Shown here in pieces: positions 24,934 to 32,466 of a stretch of DNA of 39,654 bases. Under the pieces are notes generated by a model. It made no database searches. It had not been told where the DNA came from and worked only from the letters and a program-made list of their open reading frames with translations. The number at the start of each line of letters is the position of its first letter. Positions within the stretch are counted from its first letter, which is position 1. The translations under genes and the position numbers were made by a program. Source of the stretch: Bacillota bacterium (GTDB lineage Bacteria > Bacillota > Clostridia > Caldicoprobacterales > DTU083); the NCBI GenBank assembly GCA_029777885.1, contig JAKORJ010000096.1, forward strand, positions 1 to 39,654, read 5' to 3'.

Positions 24934-26319
24934 CTACTCTACCCTGCTCTGCCTTAATGAAAGCAGCTCGGGGAAATACCTTTTGGCAAGCCACTCCATC
25001 TCGGAGTCGCCGATGACGGTGGTCCTGCCGTTGGCGTACTCATTGTCTATCCATTTCTTGATTTTTACTATCCTTTCATCCCTTTTATCTATCATCCTAT
25101 CGCCCTTGAGCATGAAGTAGCTGTTGAGCCAGGCTGCGATCCCGCTTAAGCCCGAATGGGCATCAATCATCACAACCGGCGGCCTGCCGAGGAGCTTGGT
25201 CGTGTCGAATATATTGTATATTTCCTCGTCTTTCAAGAGACCGTCAGCATGTATACCCGCCCTGGTCGCGTTGAAAGCCCGTCCTGTAAAAGGTGTGCGC
25301 GGCGGTATCTCATAGTTGAGCTCGTTTTCAAAGTACTCGGCTATTTCGGTTATGACCTTCAGGTTCATGCCTCCGTCGCTGCCCCTGAGCTGGGTGTACT
25401 CTATCACCATGGCTTCAAGGGGCGTATTACCGGTACGCTCACCTATGCCAAGCAGGGACGTGTTTACCGAGGCAGCCCCATACAGCCATGCTGCCGTAGA
25501 ATTGGATACTGCTTTATAGAAGTCATTGTGTCCGTGCCACTCAAGCCACTCTGAGGGGACCTCGCCATAGTTGACCAGGCCGTAAATTATCTGGGGCACA
25601 CTGCGGGGCAGGGCAACGCCTGGTATGCTTACCCCCAGGCCAAGAGTATCACATGCCCGGATCTTGACCGGTATGTTGGCCTGTGAGGACAGCTCCATGA
25701 GCTTGTTGACGAAGGGCAGCACAAAGCCATAGAAGTCAGCCCGGGTTATATCTTCAAAATGGCATCTCGGGATTATGCCCGACTCCAGGGCAGCAGACAC
25801 TATTTCAAGATAAGTGTTCATTGCCTGGGACCTGTTCATTTTAAGCTTCTTGAATATATGGTAGTCAGAGCAGGATACCAGGATGCCCGTCTCCTTTATA
25901 CCCATGTCTTTGACCAGCTGAAAGTCTTCCTTTTTGGCCCTGATCCAGGCAGTGACCTCGGGATATTCATAGCCCTTTTCCATGCATTTGGCCACGGCTT
26001 CCCTGTCCACCTTGGTATACAGGAAAAACTCAGTCTGCCTTATGATGCCGCTGCCATTGTCCAGCTTGTGGAGCAAGTCGAATAAATCGCATATCTCATC
26101 AACTGTATAGGGTGACCTGGCCTGCTGGCCGTCACGAAAGGTGGTGTCAGTTATATATAGCTTATCAGGTATATTCATAGGCACTACCCGGTGGTTGAAA
26201 ACTATCCTGGGCACCTCATTGTATGGATAAATGTTTCGAAAAAGATTGGGTTCGTCCACTTCCCTGAACTGGTATTCGATCTCCATCATCTTGGTTTTGT
26301 TATTGAACTTTACATTCAT
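24934..26319 (-). CDS. Candidate Re-citrate synthase / homocitrate synthase-family enzyme
   Basis: The predicted protein is 461 residues and cytoplasmic. It belongs to the HMGL-like (isopropylmalate/homocitrate synthase) TIM-barrel superfamily: DTTFRDGQQAR at residues 58-68, RCHFEDITRADFYGF, KIRACDTLGLG and the metal-binding LEWHGHNDF. The arrangement resembles the clostridial group that includes Clostridium kluyveri Re-citrate synthase, which condenses acetyl-CoA with oxaloacetate in anaerobes lacking the usual enzyme. Homocitrate or isopropylmalate synthase remains possible; no leucine-regulatory C-terminal domain is evident and no leu genes adjoin. The ATG at 26319 follows GGGGAGGT by 6 nt; the ATG at 26325 abuts that site. 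A c-di-AMP riboswitch controls it, and a strong terminator follows, so it is monocistronic. Confidence 0.7.
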   Translation of the reverse strand: MNVKFNNKTKMMEIEYQFREVDEPNLFRNIYPYNEVPRIVFNHRVVPMNIPDKLYITDTTFRDGQQARSPYTVDEICDLFDLLHKLDNGSGIIRQTEFFLYTKVDREAVAKCMEKGYEYPEVTAWIRAKKEDFQLVKDMGIKETGILVSCSDYHIFKKLKMNRSQAMNTYLEIVSAALESGIIPRCHFEDITRADFYGFVLPFVNKLMELSSQANIPVKIRACDTLGLGVSIPGVALPRSVPQIIYGLVNYGEVPSEWLEWHGHNDFYKAVSNSTAAWLYGAASVNTSLLGIGERTGNTPLEAMVIEYTQLRGSDGGMNLKVITEIAEYFENELNYEIPPRTPFTGRAFNATRAGIHADGLLKDEEIYNIFDTTKLLGRPPVVMIDAHSGLSGIAAWLNSYFMLKGDRMIDKRDERIVKIKKWIDNEYANGRTTVIGDSEMEWLAKRYFPELLSLRQSRVE

Positions 26320-26356
26320 ATGCATACCTCCCCTGAAATGCTAAGTTTTGTTTGGC

Positions 26357-26399
26357 AAAAATAAAAGCGATCGCCACGCTGTGTACGTGAAAATCGCTT
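26357..26399 (-). terminator. Expression-platform terminator of the c-di-AMP riboswitch
   Basis: On the minus strand AAGCGAT (26393-26399) pairs with ATCGCTT (26365-26371); inner CACG/CGTG pairs lengthen the stem, and TTATTTTT follows. It lies between the aptamer and the ribosome-binding site, as expected for transcriptional attenuation when ligand is bound. Confidence 0.8.
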
Positions 26400-26429
26400 C
26401 AAAGGCACAAGTACCCTTCCATATACCTT

Positions 26430-26556
26430 CAAAGCTTCCGAGGTTAGCTGACGGATTCGGACCGAAAGTTATTAGCCCTACCGGATCGCTCCGGATTCAC
26501 CCCAAATGATTGGTTCCCCCGTATCCTGCCGCAGAGTGGCTAGCAGAAATTCAGCT
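26430..26556 (-). promoter_or_regulatory. ydaO/yuaA-type c-di-AMP riboswitch aptamer
   Basis: Read on the minus strand, the leader holds the hallmark blocks of the ydaO class in order: GGGGGAACCAATCATTTGGG with GTGAATCC right after (around 26490-26520), AGGGCTAATAACTTTCGG, and CCGAATCCGTCAGCTAACC ending in TCGGAAGC (26434-26448 and just upstream). The class binds two cyclic di-AMP molecules and normally switches genes off by favouring a downstream terminator, which is present at 26357-26399. The outer boundaries given are approximate because the P1 helix was not resolved by eye. Confidence 0.85.
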
Positions 26557-26575
26557 CTCTATTGAATTATTGATT

Positions 26576-26604
26576 ATTATAGTACATATTTATGATCAGG
26601 TCAA
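26576..26604 (-). promoter_or_regulatory. Promoter of the c-di-AMP riboswitch transcript
   Basis: On the minus strand TTGACC (26599-26604), a 17-nt spacer and TATAAT (26576-26581). Transcription should begin about 10-15 nt upstream of the aptamer region. It lies directly after the stop codon of the upstream ABC ATPase gene (26618). Confidence 0.8.
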
Positions 26605-26617
26605 ATACACATAATGT

Positions 26618-27412
26618 CTATGAAAGCAAGGCCCGGTCGAAGGCGAAATCTTCGCCGCTGGCCCTGCCAAACCTGTTTATCAGGGCTTCGACGGTCAGCT
26701 TTCTCTTTTCCTCGCCCCTGATATCCAGTATTATCCTCCCGTCATGCATCATGATCAAGCGATTGCCATGCTTGATCGCATCCCGCATGTTGTGGGTCAC
26801 CATAAGGGTGGTCAAATTATATTCCTTTACCAGATGATCAGTTAATCCCAATACTTTTTCTGCGGTCCTGGGGTCGAGGGCTGCCGTATGCTCGTCAAGG
26901 AGCAGGAGCTTTGGCTTTTTGAGCACAGCCATAAGGAGAGTAAGAGCCTGCCGCTGCCCTCCGGAGAGCAGGCCTACCTTGGTGCTTAGGCGGTCTTCAA
27001 GCCCGAGGTCCAGAGTTTTCAGCAGGCTTTTGTACAGCTCCCGCTCCCTGGATGTAATGCCCCACTTAAGGCCTCTGCGCTGCCCTCGGCGGTATGCCAG
27101 GGCAAGGTTTTCCTCTATGCCCATGTCTGATGCGGTACCCATCATCGGGTCCTGAAAAACCCTGCCCATGACTGCTGCACGCTTGTGCTCGGGCAGCTTT
27201 GTCACATTGATCCCGTCTATGATTATGCAGCCCTGGTCAGGGGGATACACCCCGGCTATGCAGTTTAAAAACGTAGACTTGCCTGCTCCGTTGCCCCCTA
27301 TGACCGTGACGAAATCACCCTTTTCAATGTGGAGGCTCAGGTTTTTCAAGGCTTCCTTCTGGTTGACCGTGCCTGCGTTGAAGGTTTTGTATAGCCCGTT
27401 TACTATCAGCAT
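26618..27412 (-). CDS. ABC transporter ATPase of a TrpXYZ-type amino-acid importer
   Basis: The predicted protein is 264 residues. Walker A is GGNGAGKST (about residue 39), the Q-loop region is GRVFQDPMMGTASDMG, the signature LSGGQRQALTLLMA, Walker B LLLLDEHTAALDP (His replaces the usual Pro after DE) and the switch is MVTHNM. The DEHTAALDP form is typical of ATPases paired with ABC_sub_bind-type binding proteins such as the streptococcal tryptophan importer. The ATG at 27412 is 6 nt after AGGTGA; it lies 2 nt past the permease stop. The T-box upstream of the operon points to an aromatic amino acid substrate. Confidence 0.85.
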   Translation of the reverse strand: MLIVNGLYKTFNAGTVNQKEALKNLSLHIEKGDFVTVIGGNGAGKSTFLNCIAGVYPPDQGCIIIDGINVTKLPEHKRAAVMGRVFQDPMMGTASDMGIEENLALAYRRGQRRGLKWGITSRERELYKSLLKTLDLGLEDRLSTKVGLLSGGQRQALTLLMAVLKKPKLLLLDEHTAALDPRTAEKVLGLTDHLVKEYNLTTLMVTHNMRDAIKHGNRLIMMHDGRIILDIRGEEKRKLTVEALINRFGRASGEDFAFDRALLS

Positions 27413-27414
27413 AT

Positions 27415-28326
27415 TCACTCACCTGCCCTGACTGATTTTTTCAGCGTCAAGAGATATTCCTTGAATACAGGCAGCGCCAAAGCTGCGGCTACGGTTATCG
27501 CCGTAAAGAGCTTCAGGTCATTGGCAGGCATACCCATCTTCAGCACGAGCGCAATGATCACGCGGTAAGTCACAGCACCCAATGCAAGTGAAATAAGTCT
27601 TTTTAAAAACCCGTTTTTGCCAAACAGCACTTCTCCTATGATCACTGAAGCCAGGCCTATCACTATGGAGCCCGTGCCCATTTGGATATCAGCAAACCTC
27701 TGGCTTTGGGCAATCAAGCCTCCACTGATCGCTACCAGGCCGTTGCTCAGTATAAGGCCCAGGATGACCGTCGTATCTGTGTTTATGCCCTGAGCCCGCA
27801 CCATATTTGGATTGTTGCCGGTCGCCCTTATAGCGCAGCCTATTTCAGTGCCGAAAAACCAGTAGAGGATCGCGATAAGGGCAGCAACGACCAGAAGGCC
27901 AACAACGATGGCTGCCCAGTTCCGATCTAGCCCTAATGTCTCAAAGGGCGTATACACGGTGTTCATTTCCGAAAAATCCTTTTTCTTCAGCAATGACAGG
28001 TTCGATGTCCCCATGATCCTCAAATTTATTGAATACAAGGCTATCATGGTCAAAATACCCGACAAAAGCGGAGGTATTTTGAACCTGGTAATCAGCAGCC
28101 CTGTAGCCAGACCGGCAGCCATGCCCCCCAGCATAGCAAGAAACAATGAAACATACGGATTTATGCCATTTATCATGGTTATAGCTGCTATCGACGCCCC
28201 CATGGTGATGCTTCCTTCAACCGTCAGATCCGCAATGTTGAGTATGCGGTAGGTTATATATACGCCAATGGTCATAACAGCCCAAAGGAGGCCAAGGGAA
28301 ACGGCTCCGGATAAAATGTGCACCAT
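27415..28326 (-). CDS. ABC transporter permease of a TrpXYZ-type amino-acid importer
   Basis: The predicted protein is 303 residues with about eight to nine helices. It resembles BPD_transp_2-type permeases (LivH-like fold): YITYRILNIADLTVEGSITM near the N-terminus, FKIPPLLSGILTMIALYSIN, and the coupling segment ATGNNPNMVRAQGINTD. The ATG at 28326 follows AGGTG by 6 nt; a GTG three codons earlier overlaps that site. It is the single permease gene, so the channel is probably a homodimer. Confidence 0.85.
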   Translation of the reverse strand: MVHILSGAVSLGLLWAVMTIGVYITYRILNIADLTVEGSITMGASIAAITMINGINPYVSLFLAMLGGMAAGLATGLLITRFKIPPLLSGILTMIALYSINLRIMGTSNLSLLKKKDFSEMNTVYTPFETLGLDRNWAAIVVGLLVVAALIAILYWFFGTEIGCAIRATGNNPNMVRAQGINTDTTVILGLILSNGLVAISGGLIAQSQRFADIQMGTGSIVIGLASVIIGEVLFGKNGFLKRLISLALGAVTYRVIIALVLKMGMPANDLKLFTAITVAAALALPVFKEYLLTLKKSVRAGE

Positions 28327-28347
28327 CGCATTCACCTATTCCAATCA

Positions 28348-29328
28348 TCAGTTATCGTTTTTAAGGATATATTCCTTTAAGTCGTCAGGTATTTCTATGC
28401 CTATTTCCTCGGCCACTTCCCCATTGATGGCATAGTCGAACTTCTCCTGTCTCTCTATGGGCATATCAGCCGGTTTAGCCTCGCCCTTCAACACCTTTAC
28501 CGCCATCTTGCCCGTCTGGTAGCCCAGGTTGTAATAATCTATGCCTAGTGTGGCCAAGCCGCCGCTTTTGACCATATTGGCCTCACCGCATATTACCGGG
28601 GTTTTCGATTCCTTTGTCACCCCGTATACCAGGGGCATAGCAGAGGCAAGGACATTGTCAGTCGGTATATATATGGCATCGCACATTCCAACTATAGACT
28701 GGGTGGCCTGTTGGACTTCGTTTGAATTGGTGATGGTGACTTCAACATAATTAAGGCCTTTTTCTTCGATTATTTCCTTTGCGATCTGGGCTTGCAGGAC
28801 CGAATTGTCCTCGCTTGAGGTATACAGCACACCGATCGTTTTAGCATCGGGCACCAGCTTCAGCAGGAGGTCTATCTGTTCCTTGATGGGATTCATGTCT
28901 GTCGTCCCGCTTACATTTCCACCAGGTGCTTCATTAGATTTGACCAGGCCTGCAGTAACGTAGTCTGTGATCGCTGTGCCCAGTATGGGAATATCCTTTG
29001 TCTTGCCGGCGATGGCCTGGGCCGCGTCAGTAGCAATGGCCAATACCAGGTCCACCTTGTTGCTTACAAAGCGATCGCTGATGGTCGACAGGTTGCTTTG
29101 ATCGAACTGGGCGTTCTGATAGTCGATCTTAATGTTCTCACCGTCAACATACCCCTCGTCCTTTAGGGAATCTATAAAGCCTTGACGGGCCGCGTCCAGG
29201 GCAGGGTGTTCGCCGTACTGGATTATGCCGATGGTCGTTTTTGAGTCCCCTGCTGAGCATGCGGCTACGGTTAGGATAAGGATCAATGCAACCGGCAAAG
29301 CAATCAGAATTCTAATTGTCCTTTTCAT
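28348..29328 (-). CDS. ABC_sub_bind-family substrate-binding lipoprotein (TrpX type)
   Basis: The predicted precursor is 326 residues. Lipobox VAAC predicts lipidation at Cys24. The mature part has the ABC_sub_bind (PF04392-like) pattern: IGIIQYGEHPALDAARQGF, DYQNAQFDQSNLSTI, LVLAIATDAAQAIA, PIKEQIDLLLKLVPDAKTIG and GIDYYNLGYQTGKMA. This family includes the tryptophan importer component TrpX; the T-box leader with an apparent UUC specifier suggests phenylalanine here. The ATG at 29328 lies 7 nt after GGAGG, whereas the ATG at 29334 abuts it. It is the first gene of the three-gene operon. Confidence 0.85.
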   Translation of the reverse strand: MKRTIRILIALPVALILILTVAACSAGDSKTTIGIIQYGEHPALDAARQGFIDSLKDEGYVDGENIKIDYQNAQFDQSNLSTISDRFVSNKVDLVLAIATDAAQAIAGKTKDIPILGTAITDYVTAGLVKSNEAPGGNVSGTTDMNPIKEQIDLLLKLVPDAKTIGVLYTSSEDNSVLQAQIAKEIIEEKGLNYVEVTITNSNEVQQATQSIVGMCDAIYIPTDNVLASAMPLVYGVTKESKTPVICGEANMVKSGGLATLGIDYYNLGYQTGKMAVKVLKGEAKPADMPIERQEKFDYAINGEVAEEIGIEIPDDLKEYILKNDN

Positions 29329-29401
29329 GTTCATTCCTCCCTAATTTACTTGATTTATTGGATTTATAAAATATAAAATTTAAACACTAAACACTGGTAT
29401 T

Positions 29402-29431
29402 AAAAACGCCCCTGTTAAATATAACAGGGGC
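29402..29431 (-). terminator. T-box leader terminator
   Basis: On the minus strand GCCCCTGTTA (29422-29431) pairs with TAACAGGGGC (29408-29417), followed by G and TTTTT. It is the expression-platform terminator of the T-box and would form when the cognate tRNA is charged. Confidence 0.9.
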
Positions 29432-29672
29432 GAATATATCGCGGTACCACCTTGTCTTCGTTGCACAAGTGCAACCTCAGCGAGCAACCAACATTGCTCC
29501 TCCACTGTAACGGTTGGACTCCGACACAGCCTACTCGGCAGGCCCCAAACAGCCGCCTTTGAGTGTGCGACTCTCGGGATGAATTCGCGGCATCTGGATC
29601 CTGCTTTCATCTCACCTGTCGAAAGCTCTCTGTCGGGCCAGGCCTGCCGTTACTACTTCCCGGTCATTGTCT
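29402..29672 (-). promoter_or_regulatory. T-box leader, apparent Phe (UUC) specifier
   Basis: Read on the minus strand, the leader has the T-box core AAGGTGGTACCGCG (about 29441-29455), an AGAGAG element (GACAGAGAGC), a GGTGAGA segment and stem I. Stem I base CGGGA/TCCCG and upper helix CGGCA/TGCCG flank a specifier loop whose left side holds AGTAGTAA and whose right side is CGAATTCA. The triplet in the canonical place (after GAA, before A) is TTC, a Phe codon. The T-box UGGU would pair with an ACCA tRNA end, compatible with Phe and not with Trp, whose discriminator is usually G. Uncharged tRNA-Phe should allow read-through into the ABC operon. Confidence 0.85.
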
Positions 29673-29708
29673 TTGATCAATTAGACTATTCAGACTATTT
29701 AGTTTGAT

Positions 29709-29737
29709 ATTATACGCAGTACAAATACATTTGTCAA
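29709..29737 (-). promoter_or_regulatory. Consensus promoter of the T-box transcript
   Basis: On the minus strand a perfect TTGACA (29732-29737), a 17-nt spacer and a perfect TATAAT (29709-29714). This strong constitutive promoter fits a leader regulated by attenuation rather than by initiation. Confidence 0.92.
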
Positions 29738-29753
29738 CTTATTTTTTTAATTT

Positions 29754-30770
29754 TTATACAGGCTGTGCTTCTGCAGATGGATGTATATCAAGCTGTTTCA
29801 GGACAGAGTATCCGGCTGTCATCGCCGCGCCTATGCATACGGCTGAAACGCCAAAGCATAAAAATGCGATTTTTACCCTGGCCATAAGCAATATAAGCAG
29901 ATTTGCCTGTATATTTATACCGGAACTCACGGCTGCTATTATAGGTTCAATAAGCAGCCACAGGACAAGGTACACGGCTCCCGCGGCAGTTAAAGATATG
30001 CCTAAGTATACCAGTGATATCCTTTTATTGCTTTTATTAATCAAAATTAATGCAAAAATTACTGTTGTCAATAGGATCGTCAACAGTACAATTGACCTTA
30101 CCGACAAAACTGCCTGTACGACCGAGATCATGCCAAGCAACCGGTTAACATCCAAATCTGTATTAGCAGCGCCGTTCGCTGAACTGCCGCTTAGACTTCC
30201 CGCCATGCCGTCAATTATATTGCTTAATGTCACGGTTTCCGGTATATAACTGATCACTTTCTCGTAGTCCGCTTCAGTAGGCTCTTTGCCCAAGGCCTCT
30301 TTCAATATGTCCGGGTTTTCCTCAAGGAGTTCGATGACTTCGCTCCTGGCAATCGAAGCGTCAGTTCTGCCGTTGATCAGGTCCGTGAGATAGCCCGCGG
30401 TTTTATTAGCCAGAAACTCTTTGATTTTAGGGTGTTTCAAAACTCTGGCTATGCTTTCTTTAGTGATATTGTACTCGTTGCGCGTCTTCTCATCGATAAG
30501 GTCGTATATCATGTCTGCCAGAGAACTGCCGGCTGCCGGTTTGGCGGATGAAAACACCATTCTGTAAGCGCCCGATGCGATCCGGATCGTACCCGTTTCC
30601 CTTAAGTAAAGTTCATTGAGATCTGCATTGTTTATTACGTCAGCTATATGCTTTTCAGTCAGGCCTATTCGAATTGAAGATATCATGAAAATCATACACA
30701 GGAAAAGGAAAGCTGCAATACACAGGAGGAAAGAGGAAATACGCACAAGGACTCTTTTTGATCCGGCCAT
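29754..30770 (-). CDS. Hypothetical membrane protein with large extracytoplasmic domain
   Basis: The predicted protein is 338 residues. I do not recognise the family. One N-terminal helix (about residues 11-32) is followed by some 190 charged, soluble residues, then three hydrophobic segments (about 222-244, 252-275 and 290-315). The soluble part is rich in Asp/Glu/Lys with helical periodicity and has no catalytic motif I can name. The ATG at 30770 has AAGGA about 9 nt upstream. It stands alone between the T-box promoter and the tRNA terminator. A role in envelope or stress functions would be a guess. Confidence 0.65.
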   Translation of the reverse strand: MAGSKRVLVRISSFLLCIAAFLFLCMIFMISSIRIGLTEKHIADVINNADLNELYLRETGTIRIASGAYRMVFSSAKPAAGSSLADMIYDLIDEKTRNEYNITKESIARVLKHPKIKEFLANKTAGYLTDLINGRTDASIARSEVIELLEENPDILKEALGKEPTEADYEKVISYIPETVTLSNIIDGMAGSLSGSSANGAANTDLDVNRLLGMISVVQAVLSVRSIVLLTILLTTVIFALILINKSNKRISLVYLGISLTAAGAVYLVLWLLIEPIIAAVSSGINIQANLLILLMARVKIAFLCFGVSAVCIGAAMTAGYSVLKQLDIHPSAEAQPV

Positions 30771-30878
30771 ACCAACACTTCCTTACATTTTAAAATTACG
30801 GGACCTTATATGCCTATATGATATATCAAATCTCGGGATCAAAAAAGCCCTAATCGCTTTATATTGAAAATGAGAAAC

Positions 30879-30908
30879 AAAAAACGCAGCTGCGTTTTTA
30901 CAGCTGCG
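30879..30908 (-). terminator. Terminator of the tRNA-Leu transcript
   Basis: On the minus strand CGCAGCTG (30901-30908) pairs with CAGCTGCG (30885-30892), followed by TTTTTT. A smaller CCGGC/GCCGG hairpin lies between it and the tRNA 3' end. Confidence 0.9.
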
Positions 30909-30931
30909 CCTTGCGTCCGGCCTTTTGCCGG

Positions 30932-31018
30932 TGGTGCGGGAAACAGGATTTGAACCTGCACAGTCTTGCGACCACTAGAACCTGAATCTAGCGCGTCTGC
31001 CAATTCCGCCATTCCCGC
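30932..31018 (-). tRNA. tRNA-Leu (anticodon CAG)
   Basis: The acceptor stem GCGGGAA (31012-31018) pairs with TTCCCGC (30936-30942), followed by discriminator A and an encoded CCA. The anticodon stem CTAGA/TCTAG holds loop TTCAGGT with anticodon CAG, reading CUG. The D-arm (TGGCAGACGC), a long variable arm typical of Leu, and the T-loop GGTTCAAATCC are all present. Length is 87 nt including CCA. Confidence 0.96.
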
Positions 31019-31037
31019 ACGGCTAACGACAAGGAAT

Positions 31038-31066
31038 ATTATAATACATAGGCAGGGCATTTTCAA
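31038..31066 (-). promoter_or_regulatory. Promoter of tRNA-Leu
   Basis: On the minus strand TTGAAA (31061-31066), a 17-nt spacer and TATAAT (31038-31043), 20 nt before the tRNA 5' end. Confidence 0.85.
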
Positions 31067-31109
31067 TATCATTTTTAAATTAAATTTGCTCTTATCTTAA
31101 TCTTTTGTC

Positions 31110-32351
31110 TTAAAGGTCTATCACAAGCCGGACCGGTTCCCCGCCTCCGGCATAGAAGCGCTCGCGATGAATGTCCGTATTCACTGTCTTCCTCCTGCCG
31201 TCGGCTTCAACTATTATATCATAGTTCCCGCAGAACAGGCGTGTTTTGCAAAGCCCAGTCTCCCCGGTCACAAGGTCCGGGCTGGTATGCCATTCATGGT
31301 TGATCAGGTCGTCAAGGGCTTTGTAAACAGGCTTCGGCCTTAGGTCATCATCGACAAGGCCTGCGGGAGCATTGAGCCAGCGGTGATCAGTGAAATCAAA
31401 CCATGACAGGGCTTCAACAGACGGATGGCTGAATACGAGCGTATAGAAATCACGCGTGAACTCCGCCTGGGAATACAGGTCCTCCTCTGTTTCATTCCAG
31501 TAGTTTATGGCTCCGGCGGCGTAATTTGTCTTGCCAATGGGTGTACCGCTGCAGACCGAGCATTCAGTGAAATGGATAGGCCAGCCAAAGGAGGCGGTAC
31601 GCTCCAGGATCCTTAGGGTTTCCTCTTCACTCCACCTGTCAACATGCATGTGGCTCTGCACGCCGATGATATCTATGTCCACACCATTTTCACGGATCTC
31701 CCTAAGGAAATCATAATACTCATCTACATGGACGTTCCAGTCGTTGTAGAGGAGCCTGGCATCCGGTTTGTATGAGCGGACGAGCTCCACACCGAACTTG
31801 AGCATGTTTATGGGGCCAAACTCCTTTACCCAGCGTGAGATCGGGTTGTCAAACCTATCGTTTACCGTCGTCTCATTTGCAAGGTCGATAAAGTCAAAAT
31901 GGTCGCCGTAGTTGGCCATTATATAGGAGATCCGTTCTACGTAGCGCTCCTTGACTTCCTTTTCCGATGTGATCCAGTCAGGGCAAAGCTCATGCCAGAT
32001 CAGGGCGTGCAGCTTACGCTTTATGCTGTTCGCTTTTGCCCAGTTTATAAGATTGGTCGTATAGGGCTCATTATACTGCCCTTTCTTAGGCTCAAACCAG
32101 CTCCAGTGGAATGGGATCATCGTGTAGTTCATCAGCCTGACAAATTCTTCTGTAAAGCGCTCTCTCAAGTCCTGGGTCGGAAGCCTGTCATACATATAGC
32201 ATACGGCACCAAACAGGAACTGGTGCCTTTTCATGCGAAAGCTCACCCTTGCATTTGAAACAGGCAGGCCGTCCTTTAGCACGGTCACTTCTACATCCTT
32301 CTGACGGATTTGCCTGATCCGCTTTTGCGCCTCTCTGATATTCTCGCTCAT
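31110..32351 (-). CDS. GH10-family endo-1,4-beta-xylanase, apparently intracellular
   Basis: The predicted protein is 413 residues and has no signal peptide or membrane segment. An N-terminal strand-rich piece (residues about 18-50) precedes a GH10 TIM barrel. The acid/base is Glu160 (FIDLANETT) and the nucleophile is Glu263 (IHFTECSV); WHELCPDW and VQSHMH are the other family landmarks. GH10 enzymes cleave xylan or xylo-oligosaccharides. Without a signal peptide it may act on imported oligosaccharides, although no sugar transporter adjoins. WHELCPDW departs from the usual WHxQxPxW, which could alter substrate contacts. AAGGTGA precedes the ATG. It seems to be a single-gene unit. Confidence 0.85.
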   Translation of the reverse strand: MSENIREAQKRIRQIRQKDVEVTVLKDGLPVSNARVSFRMKRHQFLFGAVCYMYDRLPTQDLRERFTEEFVRLMNYTMIPFHWSWFEPKKGQYNEPYTTNLINWAKANSIKRKLHALIWHELCPDWITSEKEVKERYVERISYIMANYGDHFDFIDLANETTVNDRFDNPISRWVKEFGPINMLKFGVELVRSYKPDARLLYNDWNVHVDEYYDFLREIRENGVDIDIIGVQSHMHVDRWSEEETLRILERTASFGWPIHFTECSVCSGTPIGKTNYAAGAINYWNETEEDLYSQAEFTRDFYTLVFSHPSVEALSWFDFTDHRWLNAPAGLVDDDLRPKPVYKALDDLINHEWHTSPDLVTGETGLCKTRLFCGNYDIIVEADGRRKTVNTDIHRERFYAGGGEPVRLVIDL

Positions 32352-32466
32352 TCAATCACCTTCAGTAAGTTATTAAGAATATTTTGCTTCAATAGCTGTG
32401 ATTTATAGTTTATTCTATATGTTCTAAGCATACTCCTGCCTTGGTCGAAAATTGTCGAAGAATCAT

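Noticed and set aside
29402-29672. Tryptophan specificity for the T-box, by analogy with TrpXYZ
   Set aside because: There is no TGG in the specifier loop, and the T-box UGGU does not suit the G discriminator usual for tRNA-Trp.
29721-29734. Inverted repeat ACAAAT-AC-ATTTGT in the T-box promoter spacer as an operator
   Set aside because: It is short, A/T-rich and split, and the leader already explains regulation; chance is likely.
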